Shown here one piece after another: positions 5,796-11,166 of a stretch of 11,559 bases of DNA. This DNA comes from CAXSEF01 sp964236535 (GTDB lineage Bacteria > Pseudomonadota > Alphaproteobacteria > Acetobacterales > Acetobacteraceae). Numbering within the stretch: position 1 is the first letter of the stretch; every line of letters begins with the position of its first letter. The position numbers and the translations under genes are program-made. The stretch lies in contig CAXSEF010000101.1 of the NCBI GenBank assembly GCA_964236535.1, forward strand, positions 1 to 11,559, given 5' to 3'. The notes beneath the pieces were generated by a model. It had not been told where the DNA came from. It did no database searches and saw only the letters and a program-made list of their open reading frames with translations.

Positions 5796-5825
5796 TTGCA
5801 CCTGGGAATCGCGTGGGCCTAGACT
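5796..5825 (+). promoter_or_regulatory. Sigma-70-like promoter for the 197-residue gene
   Basis: TTGCAC (5796-5801) and TAGACT (5820-5825) are separated by 18 bp and lie 25 bp upstream of the GTG start. The -35 hexamer is the same as in the minus-strand promoter at 5198-5203. TTTGTTATC (5773-5781) and TGCAGTAT (5784-5791) just upstream also recur near that promoter. Confidence 0.45.
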
Positions 5826-5849
5826 CGTTGCATCAACAGGAGCTGCGCC

Positions 5850-6443
5850 GTGAACATCGAGCTGTTGCCTGGACTGACGAACGTGATCCGCTTCCCGATC
5901 GAGCTGCGGGCGGCACCGTCGATGGACGTGCTGTACGAGATCGAGCCGGACAGCCGCGAGGTTTCGATGGTGGCGGAGTCCTACATGCTGGAGCTGCCGG
6001 AGCCTGAGCTGTTCGACCTGGTGGACCAGGAGACGGCTCTGCACATCGCGCTGCATGTCCTGCCGCTGGCCCCCGCCGAGCAGAAGGTTGCACTGGCGGC
6101 GCTGCTCGACCCTGTGGTGACGCTGGCGGTGTCGGCCTGCCGCGACGCGGACCGGATCTCGAAGCGGCTGGTGAAGGCGGAGGCGCTGCTGCTGCGCGCC
6201 AAGACAGAGGGCGGCTACTCCCTTCAGCCGCTGGAGGAGAACGCCAACACGCTGAGCCAGCAGGCGGCGGAGCTGCTGATCCTGGCACACCGTCGCTGCG
6301 TCGAGGCGCACGGGGTGAACCGGGCGGTCGGGAAGGCACGCCGCGGCGAGACGTGGACGCCCAACAACCCGGTGGAGAACACGGAGTGGCTGATCGCGGC
6401 GGGCGAGGCGGACCGGCACAGGCGCGAAGCCCGCAACGCCTGA
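5850..6443 (+). CDS. Orphan 197-residue cytoplasmic protein
   Basis: The start is a GTG supported by AGGAG seven bases upstream and by the candidate promoter at 5796-5825. The product is acidic in its first third (DVLYEIEPDSREVSM, LELPEPELFDLVDQ), with long amphipathic helices in the middle (EQKVALAALLDPVVTLAVSA; SKRLVKAEALLLRAK) and a basic end (HRREARNA). There is no signal peptide, TM segment or recognised catalytic motif. It heads a plus-strand run of four genes (exported single-TM protein, HU-like protein, multi-TM protein) and may be cotranscribed with them. I do not recognise the family. Regular codon use and a good ribosome-binding site make it a real gene. Confidence 0.75.
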   Translation: MNIELLPGLTNVIRFPIELRAAPSMDVLYEIEPDSREVSMVAESYMLELPEPELFDLVDQETALHIALHVLPLAPAEQKVALAALLDPVVTLAVSACRDADRISKRLVKAEALLLRAKTEGGYSLQPLEENANTLSQQAAELLILAHRRCVEAHGVNRAVGKARRGETWTPNNPVENTEWLIAAGEADRHRREARNA

Positions 6444-6473
6444 AGGTGGCCCCGTTCGCATCCGGCACCTTCA
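6441..6473. other. 8-bp inverted repeat at the end of the 197-residue gene
   Basis: TGAAGGTG (6441-6448, including the stop codon) and CACCTTCA (6466-6473) are perfect inverted copies around a 17-nt loop. No T-run follows. It may stabilise the 3' end or partly separate expression of the two flanking genes. Confidence 0.35.
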
Positions 6474-6503
6474 GACTGGGCTCGTGCAACGAGGAGCCTG
6501 CCG

Positions 6504-6980
6504 ATGCGACGTCTTTCCCTGGGCCTGGCCGTGCCGCTTGCGGCCATGGCGCTGCTGCCGCTGGCCCACGCCGAGGAGCCGACGCCGCCATCGCCGCCCC
6601 TGGCCGCGGAGCGGAGCCTTGCGCCGGAACAGGACATCTTGCCGATGCCGCTGGCACTGCCGGTGGCGGTGCGCGAAGCGCCCGCCGCGGTGAAGGATGC
6701 GATTGCGGCGCTGGCGACGGCATGCGCGGCCTGGCCGAAGCCGGCACCGATGTCGATCGGCAAGGTGCCGTCGCCGGCGGATGCCGAAACGCTGCCGGAG
6801 GACGAGACGTGCGAGATGCTGGCGCAGCCGGGGCGTGCGTTCACCCTGGCGCTGTGGTTCAGCGGCATCCTGGGCGGGGCGGCGACGATCGCCGGGCTGG
6901 TGGGCTTCTGCTTCCGGCGCATGATGCTGGTGCAGATGTGGACGTGGCGGCCGCGGGCGGCGGCGCAGCCCTGGCGCTGA
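6504..6980 (+). CDS. Exported protein with one C-terminal TM helix
   Basis: The product is 158 residues. A signal peptide (residues 1-23, ending AHA) is followed by a Pro/Ala-rich periplasmic region with two Cys (Cys73, Cys103), then a TM helix at about 112-137 (FTLALWFSGILGGAATIAGLVGF). It ends in a basic cytoplasmic tail (RRMMLVQMWTWRPR). GAGGAG sits seven bases upstream of the ATG. The layout, exported N-terminus and membrane-anchored C-terminus, is typical of small secretion- or conjugation-associated accessory proteins, but no family motif is recognised. It lies 60 bp after the 197-residue gene on the same strand. Confidence 0.75.
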   Translation: MRRLSLGLAVPLAAMALLPLAHAEEPTPPSPPLAAERSLAPEQDILPMPLALPVAVREAPAAVKDAIAALATACAAWPKPAPMSIGKVPSPADAETLPEDETCEMLAQPGRAFTLALWFSGILGGAATIAGLVGFCFRRMMLVQMWTWRPRAAAQPWR

Positions 6981-7020
6981 CGGTGGCGAGGGCGAGCGCC
7001 TGCCTTGTCCTGCGACCCGT

Positions 7021-7056
7021 TCTGTGGCGGGTTGCGCCGCTTCCGCGGCCCACAGA
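7021..7056 (+). other. Leader hairpin upstream of the HU-like gene
   Basis: TCTGTGG (7021-7027) pairs perfectly with CCACAGA (7050-7056), and inside it GCCGC-TTCC-GCGGC (7036-7049) forms a second stem. An alternative pairing, GCGACCCG with CGGGTTGC (7011-7034), competes with the outer stem. It ends 17 bp before the HU start codon, where it could influence translation. Confidence 0.35.
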
Positions 7057-7073
7057 CTGGAAGCACGATCCCG

Positions 7074-7457
7074 ATGGCACTCAAGAAGCCGGCAGCCAAG
7101 ACCCCCGCGGCAAAGGCCCCTGTGGCGAAGTCCGCCGCTCCGGCCGCCAAGGCGAAGCCGGCGGCACCAGTGCAGGCGACGATCTCGCTCAAGCAGATGG
7201 CGGCGGAGCTGGCCGACGCGCACGAGCTGGAGCGCCGCGATGCGGTGGCGCTGCTGGACGGGCTGGTCGAGACCCTGGTCGCGCATCTCAAGACCGGCGC
7301 CAAGCTGCGCCTGGGCGGCCTTGGCATCCTGCAGGTGAAGGACTCTCCGGCGCGCGCGGGGCGCAACCCGGCGACGGGCGAAGCGATCCAGATCGCCGCA
7401 AAGCGGAAGATCGTGTTCCGCCCGGCAAAGGAACTGAAGGACGCGCTGATCGGCTGA
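7074..7457 (+). CDS. HU/IHF-family DNA-binding protein with Ala/Lys/Pro tail
   Basis: The product is 127 residues. Residues 1-35 are a disordered tail with PAAK/PVAK-type repeats, resembling histone H1-like tails. Residues 36-126 are an HU/IHF fold: helices 'SLKQMAAELADAHELERRDAVALLDGL' (given here only as a region), the beta turn GAKLRLGGLGIL, the DNA-intercalating arm AGRNPATGE with Pro99, and the ending KIVFRPAKELKDAL. The family bends and compacts DNA by minor-groove insertion. The start at 7074 is chosen because it begins the Lys-rich tail and has GGAAG upstream; a start at 7005 would add 23 Cys/Arg-rich residues running through the leader hairpin. An N-terminal rather than C-terminal basic tail is unusual. 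Gly-Leu-Gly-Ile-Leu replaces the common Gly-Phe-Gly-Thr-Phe. Confidence 0.88.
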   Translation: MALKKPAAKTPAAKAPVAKSAAPAAKAKPAAPVQATISLKQMAAELADAHELERRDAVALLDGLVETLVAHLKTGAKLRLGGLGILQVKDSPARAGRNPATGEAIQIAAKRKIVFRPAKELKDALIG

Positions 7458-7511
7458 GGCGGCCGGCTCCGGCCTGGCTCCCAGCCAAGCGTGCGAGGGG
7501 AGCAGCCGGAC

Positions 7512-7910
7512 ATGCGTGACCTGATCTGGATCGCCACCATCGTCTTCTGGGTGGTGGCGGTGCGGTTCGCGAGGCGCACCGCGTTCTGGGAGCCACGCGC
7601 CGTCGTGGTGGGTGGGGTCGCCTACCTGCCGGACCAGCGCCCGATGGGCTTCATGATCCTGCTCTGCCTGCTGGGCGGGGTGGCGATCGGGGCGATGCTG
7701 CCGACGATGATCCAGGACCGTCTCCCGATGGGGACGGGGTTCTACGCGCCGCCGCTGGACGCCCTGGGGCGGCTCGCCTCGCTGGTGGGCGGCGTGTGCG
7801 GCGCGTATGTGGGCGTCCGGGGCAGCAGGCTGTGGGTGGTGCTCGGGCTGGCCTGTGCCGGCGTCTACGGGATCAACGTGGCGCTCGATTACGTGGTCGG
7901 GGCCCTGTAG
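7512..7910 (+). CDS. Orphan multi-TM membrane protein
   Basis: The product is 132 residues with four likely TM helices at about 3-20, 46-67, 85-102 and 106-127, and a polar hairpin (WEPRAVVVGGVAYLPDQRPM) between the first two. The ATG at 7512 is preferred because GAGGGGAG lies upstream; a GTG at 7491 would add seven residues before the first helix. It is the last gene of the plus-strand run after the HU-like gene and faces the exported nuclease gene with only 38 bp between stops. Family and function are not recognised. Confidence 0.72.
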   Translation: MRDLIWIATIVFWVVAVRFARRTAFWEPRAVVVGGVAYLPDQRPMGFMILLCLLGGVAIGAMLPTMIQDRLPMGTGFYAPPLDALGRLASLVGGVCGAYVGVRGSRLWVVLGLACAGVYGINVALDYVVGAL

Positions 7911-7948
7911 CGGGTTCCTGGCCGCGCCCGGCACAGCCGGCAGGCCGG

Positions 7949-8764
7949 TCAGTCGAACAGACCTCGCTCGCGCCGATGTCGGTCCGGTGCGTAGGGGCTG
8001 GCCTGGGGCGGCGGCAACGCCATGGCGACGTCCTTGACCGAGGACGGCACTGCCGGGAAGGGATCGACGCCCGTCATCTGGGTCAGCACTGAGATGGAGA
8101 CCATGTCGCAGCTGGGCGACGCGGTGTTGGTGCAGACGTAGGCCCCTGCCCCGCCGGCCCGCGGATCGTAGACCGCCTTCCAGGTCGAGGACGGCACCAG
8201 CACGCCGCCCGGCCCGATCGATTTCAGCTCCTGCCCTGCGAACACCGGGCCGGTGACGACGTACAGCTCGCCCTCCTGGACAGCCAGGTCACGCACCGCA
8301 CTCTCGATGCTCTCCCAGACGCCCCGGTTCAAGGCCGCGGTCTGCGGCACCATGTTGGCCAGCGAGAAGCTCTGCTGCTGTGCCGTCTCGTCGGGCATGT
8401 CGCCGGAGGGCGTCATGTGGCCGCGGTCGTAGCCGGACCGGCGGTAGTCATCGAGCTGCGCCTGGTCGGCGAACGACAGGCGGTCGTCGGGGTGGAATTG
8501 CCCCTCACGCGGCGTGCCGCGGGCGGCCTCCAGTCTGGCTGTGGTGGGCCGCTCGGCCGACCAGAGCGCGCCATGCGTGACGCCGGAGGCGAGCGCGGCA
8601 TAGGCGTCGTTGCACAGCAGGGTGGTGCGCTGCGCCAGCCTGGGATTGACCAGGACGGGGGGCTGGCCACCCGGGAAGAACTGCGGGCAGGACGGAGCCT
8701 GGGCGAGGCCCGCGACCGGCGCGAGCAGCACAAGGGCAAGCGGGAGGATGCGGAAGGTCATCAT
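7949..8764 (-). CDS. Exported DNA/RNA non-specific endonuclease
   Basis: The product is 271 residues with a signal peptide (about 1-22, ending AQA), so it acts in the periplasm or outside the cell. It is a His-Me-finger (beta-beta-alpha metal) nuclease of the Serratia NucA/endonuclease G type. The DRGHMTPSGD motif holds the general-base His116, and SLANMVPQTAALNRGVWESIE (split here as SLANMVPQ and ALNRGVWESIE) supplies the metal ligand Asn146 and Glu154. Cys51 plus Cys211/Cys219 could form disulphides. The active site looks complete. The family cuts single- and double-stranded DNA and RNA without sequence preference. ATG codons lie at 8764 and 8761; AGGA is better spaced for the second. Genes of this type occur on plasmids and in secretion loci. 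Whether it serves entry exclusion, nutrient use or attack is unknown. Confidence 0.92.
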   Translation of the reverse strand: MMTFRILPLALVLLAPVAGLAQAPSCPQFFPGGQPPVLVNPRLAQRTTLLCNDAYAALASGVTHGALWSAERPTTARLEAARGTPREGQFHPDDRLSFADQAQLDDYRRSGYDRGHMTPSGDMPDETAQQQSFSLANMVPQTAALNRGVWESIESAVRDLAVQEGELYVVTGPVFAGQELKSIGPGGVLVPSSTWKAVYDPRAGGAGAYVCTNTASPSCDMVSISVLTQMTGVDPFPAVPSSVKDVAMALPPPQASPYAPDRHRRERGLFD

Positions 8765-8864
8765 GCGTCCTGTGTGCCAGGGCGGAACGCGAGCGGCGAT
8801 CCGGCCAGGAGAGAAGGCGAAGCCAAGGGAAAACAGGGGAACCAGCCTCTTCCCCGCCGGCCCA

Positions 8865-9104
8865 TCAGCCAGGCGGCGCGTCGGGAGCAGCGGCGAGAAG
8901 GGCGTAGCCCTTCAGCCAGGATGGGCCGTGCGAGTTGCGCAGCCTGTACAGGAGCGGCTCGGCCGAGGCACGCATCCACTCCGCCCGCAGCTCTGTCTTC
9001 CAGAAACGGCCATGGTCGCGGGCGTAAGCGCGCAGCGCCTCGACCTGGACCACCATCAGCGGCGGGTAGTCCGCCTCGATGGCGGCGTGGGCAAGATCGG
9101 GCAT
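8865..9104 (-). CDS. Small orphan protein (79 residues)
   Basis: The product starts MPDLAHAAIEADYPP and carries a compact helical core, ALRAYARDHGRFWKTELRAE followed by LLYRLRNSHGPSWLKGY. The pattern (AFA..HGR.WK..L...W and LRN..GP.WL) recalls small proteins often encoded on alphaproteobacterial plasmids and mobile elements. I cannot name a family with certainty. GGAGG lies six bases before the ATG, inside the end of the preceding 72-residue gene. Only one base separates this start from that gene's stop, so coupling is likely. Confidence 0.72.
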   Translation of the reverse strand: MPDLAHAAIEADYPPLMVVQVEALRAYARDHGRFWKTELRAEWMRASAEPLLYRLRNSHGPSWLKGYALLAAAPDAPPG

Positions 9105-9105
9105 G

Positions 9106-9324
9106 TCAGGCCTCCTCGATGGCGTCGAGCCACCAGTCGGACTGCTGCTCGGCGGTCTCCGCGTCGCGGAGCAGCGTGCAGCGCTGCCGCTGGTTCAGGC
9201 AGGGATCGTCGGCCTGGTGGCGGAGGCTCTCGGCCTCGCGCCGCCAGGTGCGGGCGCTGGCGAGGCATCCGGCGTCGAGCCGGGCGCCGACGCTGTTGCC
9301 GTGCGGGTGGGCCTGACAATGCAT
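9106..9324 (-). CDS. Small orphan helical protein (72 residues)
   Basis: The C-terminal two thirds form two predicted helices with regularly spaced hydrophobics and Arg/Glu pairs (TWRREAESLRHQADD; LLRDAETAEQQSDWWLDAIEEA). The N-terminus is His/Gly/Cys-containing and unstructured. The ATG at 9324 has GGAGG six bases upstream; this spacing and most of the following bases (GGAGGCnTGACATG) are also seen before the 79-residue gene. It sits between the 25-residue gene and the 79-residue gene with one base between coding regions on each side. Function unknown. Confidence 0.65.
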   Translation of the reverse strand: MHCQAHPHGNSVGARLDAGCLASARTWRREAESLRHQADDPCLNQRQRCTLLRDAETAEQQSDWWLDAIEEA

Positions 9325-9325
9325 G

Positions 9326-9403
9326 TCACGCCTCCACGCGAATGGAGACGGCGGGGCGGACGTACGTGTCCACCCGGCGTGCGGGGGGCCCGTGGCGAAT
9401 CAT
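9326..9403 (-). CDS. 25-residue microprotein
   Basis: The frame runs from the ATG at 9403 to TGA at 9326 and encodes MIRHGPPARRVDTYVRP followed by AVSIRVEA. It has no TM helix; the last ten residues could be a beta strand pair. GGAG lies six bases upstream of the start. The stop is separated from the next ATG by one base, the same spacing as between the following two genes, so it looks like the first cistron of a tight three-gene unit. Its short length keeps confidence moderate. It could instead be a leader peptide controlling the 72-residue gene. Confidence 0.5.
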   Translation of the reverse strand: MIRHGPPARRVDTYVRPAVSIRVEA

Positions 9404-9421
9404 GGCGGTCTCCTGAATCGG

Positions 9422-9455
9422 GAAAGGCCCGCCGGCGTCTGCCGGCGGGCCTTTC
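9422..9455. terminator. Strong bidirectional terminator hairpin
   Basis: GAAAGGCCCGCCGGC and GCCGGCGGGCCTTTC form a perfect 15-bp stem around a 4-nt loop, with A-rich and T-rich edges (AAAGG, CCTTT) typical of intrinsic terminators. It follows the stop of the 93-residue coiled-coil/TM gene and precedes the 25-residue gene by only 18 bp. Confidence 0.8.
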
Positions 9456-9498
9456 TGGTGGTGGGGGAGTTAGCGGCTGCCCTGGGCAGCCGGGTCGG

Positions 9499-9780
9499 TC
9501 AGTGCGGCGGGAACAGGTGCAGCAGGGACATCAGGGTGGCGATCGACAGGCCAGCCGTCGTCAGGATCGTCGCCATGAGCCACTTCGTCTGTGCGTGGCC
9601 GGCGGTCTCGATCTGCAGCTTCAAGGCAGCAAACCCGGCATCCATATCAGCCTTGGTCATGCGAAACCCGGCATCCATGTCGGTCTTGGTGGCGAGCCTC
9701 AAGATCTCGTCCTTCCGCACCAGGTCGCTGATGTCGGCCGCCTTACCCGCCTCGTTCCTTGGGGACGTTGAGGCCGACAA
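9499..9780 (-). CDS. Coiled-coil/TM protein, DUF1640-like, probably missing its N-terminus by frameshift
   Basis: The continuous frame encodes KAADISDLVRKDEILRLATK, two near-repeats (TDMDAGFRM, ADMDAGFAA), a short coiled coil (ALKLQIETA) and a C-terminal TM helix (WLMATILTTAGLSIATLMSLL). This layout of coiled coil then TM near the end resembles DUF1640-type small membrane proteins common in alphaproteobacteria. The only initiator giving 93 residues is a TTG at 9780 with no Shine-Dalgarno and an odd N-terminus (SASTSPRN). The overlapping frame starting at 9820 has a good ribosome-binding site and the expected family-like N-terminus. The intact protein is probably the fusion of the two, about 106 residues. 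Later starts, such as the GTG at about 9720, are possible. Confidence 0.6.
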   Translation of the reverse strand: MSASTSPRNEAGKAADISDLVRKDEILRLATKTDMDAGFRMTKADMDAGFAALKLQIETAGHAQTKWLMATILTTAGLSIATLMSLLHLFPPH

Positions 9781-9820
9781 GGGTCTGATACAGCGGCAGA
9801 TTGATCACGGACGTGCTCAT
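9743..9820 (-). CDS. N-terminal fragment of the coiled-coil/TM gene (25 codons before a frameshift stop)
   Basis: From the ATG at 9820, with GGGAGAG four to ten bases upstream, the frame reads MSTSVINLPLYQTLVGLNVP and then KERGG before TAA at 9743-9745. The sequence resembles the start of DUF1640-like proteins (a short helix, then 'GVPE'-like residues). Skipping one base near 9754 would join VPKE to EAGKAADISDL in the downstream frame. Either an inserted base has broken the gene, the assembly has an error, or translation shifts +1 here. Confidence 0.5.
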   Translation of the reverse strand: MSTSVINLPLYQTLVGLNVPKERGG

Positions 9821-9880
9821 ACGTCTCTCCCATGAGAATGGCGGTTGTCGAGGCGGCGGCGCAAGGGAAAGCCGCTGCCG

Positions 9881-10381
9881 CTACTGCCAGCAGCAGGCGA
9901 ACGGGATGTCGTCGTCCAGGTCGCCGCCACCCGGGCCCCAGCCACCGCCGCCACCGGCCGCGGCCGGCTCGCGGGGCCGGACGGGAGCGCTCTCGCGAGC
10001 CGGGGCCCCTTCGCCCTCGGCGGCGTCACGGTTGCTGCCGAGCAGCGTCAGCTCGCCGCGGAACTGCTGCAGCACCACCTCGGTGCTGTAGCGCTCCACG
10101 CCCACCTGGTCGGTCCACTTGCGGGTCTGCAGCGCGCCCTCGACGCACACCTTGCGGCCCTTGCGCAGGAACCGCTCGGCGACGTCGGCGATGCGCTCGT
10201 TGAAGATGACGACGCGGTGCCACTCGGTCCGCTCCTTGCGCTCGCCCGTGGCCTTGTCGGTCCAGCTCTCGCCGGTCGCCAGCGTCAGGGTGACGATCTT
10301 GCTGCCGCCCTGCGTGGCCCGCACCTCCGGGTCCTTGCCCAGGTTGCCGATCAGGAAAACCTTGTTCACCGAACCTGCCAT
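9881..10381 (-). CDS. ssb: Single-stranded DNA-binding protein
   Basis: The product is 166 residues. An OB fold at 2-115 has the standard landmarks: SVNKVFLIGNLGKDPE, the aromatic Trp40 and Trp54 (TEWHRVVIF), RKGRKVCVEG and YSTEVVL. A Gly/Pro-rich linker (about 116-153) leads to the acidic tip DLDDDIPF. It binds ssDNA as a tetramer and recruits repair and replication proteins through its tip. Unusually, five residues, ACCWQ, follow the tip. The ATG at 10381 gives the canonical MAGSVNK start; an ATG at 10396 would add MRIFE. A GAGG lies nine bases upstream of the chosen start. Plasmid-borne ssb genes are common on conjugative elements, where they protect incoming single strands. Giant hairpin B lies 38 bp upstream. 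Confidence 0.95.
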   Translation of the reverse strand: MAGSVNKVFLIGNLGKDPEVRATQGGSKIVTLTLATGESWTDKATGERKERTEWHRVVIFNERIADVAERFLRKGRKVCVEGALQTRKWTDQVGVERYSTEVVLQQFRGELTLLGSNRDAAEGEGAPARESAPVRPREPAAAGGGGGWGPGGGDLDDDIPFACCWQ

Positions 10382-10418
10382 CTCGAAAATCCTCATCTCT
10401 CCCTCGAAGGTGATCCGG

Positions 10419-10620
10419 CCCGTGCCGGTCAGGTCCTCTCGGGTGCGGCCCCTGGGAACCGAGCCGGGGGCCGGGGCAACGGCGCGCCTCTGCGGCGCGG
10501 GACCGGAGCCACGCACAGGCGGGCCGCTTGCCCGGCGAGCATGGCGAGGACCCACCCGTTGCGCCGGCTCCCGGTTCGGTTCAGGCCGCGACAAACCCGA
10601 GAGGACCTGACCGGCACGGG
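10419..10620. ncRNA. Giant hairpin element B (structured RNA or DNA hairpin)
   Basis: This 202-bp element is a counterpart of the one at 5376-5578. A perfect 26-bp outer stem (10419-10444/10595-10620) is followed by GCGGCC pairing with GGCCGC (10445-10450/10584-10589), an internal loop, and a 26-position inner stem (10457-10482/10556-10581: 23 Watson-Crick, two G-T, one mismatch). The apex has CGCGCC/GGCGCG (10483-10499) and CGGGC/GCCCG (10520-10534), plus the same conserved blocks as element A. It sits between the 136-residue gene and ssb, so it could be in the ssb leader, but its orientation relative to flanking genes differs from element A. Whether it acts as RNA or DNA is unknown. Confidence 0.6.
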
Positions 10621-10628
10621 GTGGCTCG

Positions 10629-10677
10629 TATTTCCTCCCCTCCCCTCTCCAGGCTCTCCCCCTCTCCAGCTCACGCC
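10629..10677. other. Polypyrimidine/polypurine tract
   Basis: The plus strand is almost pure C/T (TTTCCTCCCCTCCCC, then CTCTCC repeats); the minus strand is correspondingly G/A-rich with runs of four to five G. It lies between hairpin B and the stop of the 136-residue gene, in a stretch without a gene. Such tracts can adopt triplex or G-rich structures, but only three runs of three or more G are visible. Confidence 0.4.
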
Positions 10678-10692
10678 TCACTCCCGTCGCGC

Positions 10693-11103
10693 TCAGCCGC
10701 CCGGCCCGAACCTCGTCCACAGCTCGGCCGTACTCGAGCAGATCCACGCGCCGGTGGCGTCGCAGACCAGGTGGACCTCGATGCCGCTGCTGCTGTCGTC
10801 GCCCACATGGCTGACGAGCCACCCCAGCCCCGCCGGCGTGGTTCTCTCCCGGTCCGCCTCGTCGCGGTCGTGCTCGGCGTGGCGGTTGACGAACCGGGAG
10901 CCGGCCGCCGGCGTCCCCGCCTCCGGCAGCGCACCGCTGCCGCCAGCGAACAGGTGGCGGCCGACACGAGCCTCCAGCTCCCGCGGCGCGATGTCGTGCG
11001 GCACGTCGCCGAGCGGCTCGCCACGGAGCGAGACGGTGATGTGCCCGACGTGGCGCTCGGCCACGTAGCCGGACGGCAGGCGCAGTCCGAGGATGGTGGC
11101 CAT
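10693..11103 (-). CDS. Orphan 136-residue protein
   Basis: The product starts MATILGLRLPSGYVAERHVG and is predicted soluble, beta-rich at first (HITVSLRGEPLGDVP). A charged middle (HAEHDRDEADRERTT) is followed by a C-terminal beta region with two Cys (IEVHLVCDATGAWICSS). No signal peptide, TM or known motif is seen. The start is supported by AAAGGAG upstream of the ATG, placed right after a perfect hairpin (11116-11137). It lies on the same strand as ssb, separated from it by giant hairpin B. I do not recognise the family. Confidence 0.72.
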   Translation of the reverse strand: MATILGLRLPSGYVAERHVGHITVSLRGEPLGDVPHDIAPRELEARVGRHLFAGGSGALPEAGTPAAGSRFVNRHAEHDRDEADRERTTPAGLGWLVSHVGDDSSSGIEVHLVCDATGAWICSSTAELWTRFGPGG

Positions 11104-11115
11104 GGGTCTCCTTTG

Positions 11116-11137
11116 CCTGCCGGGTCGAACCGGCAGG
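11116..11137 (-). other. Hairpin directly before the 136-residue gene's ribosome-binding site
   Basis: CCTGCCGG and CCGGCAGG pair perfectly over 8 bp around a 6-nt loop. On the minus strand the stem ends two bases before AAAGGAG. It may end transcripts of the upstream gene or insulate the ribosome-binding site. There is no T-run. Confidence 0.45.
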
Positions 11138-11166
11138 ACAGGTCGAAGGGCATGCGAAGAAGAAGG

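Larger units (their letters stand above)
5097..5849. other. Large gene-free regulatory/structural interval
   Basis: Open frames here are Arg/Pro/Ser-rich shadows created by inverted GC-rich sequence. The interval contains an A/T-rich stretch (about 5165-5340, distinctly unlike the surrounding GC-rich DNA), candidate divergent promoters at both ends, a giant hairpin element (5376-5578) and a run of smaller GC hairpins (5649-5719). Confidence 0.65.

Noticed and set aside
6353..7934. Very long open frames on both strands (388, 451 and 487 codons)
   Set aside because: They are Arg/Ala/Gly/Pro-rich shadows of GC-rich genes and cover the recognised HU-like, TM and exported protein genes in other frames.
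10419..10620. Hairpin B as an ordinary intrinsic terminator or a ssb riboswitch
   Set aside because: It is far too long, lacks a T-tract, and the related copy lies in a different orientation relative to its neighbouring genes.
9845..11068. 407-codon plus-strand frame
   Set aside because: It is antisense to ssb and the 136-residue gene, passes straight through giant hairpin B, and has no protein-like pattern.
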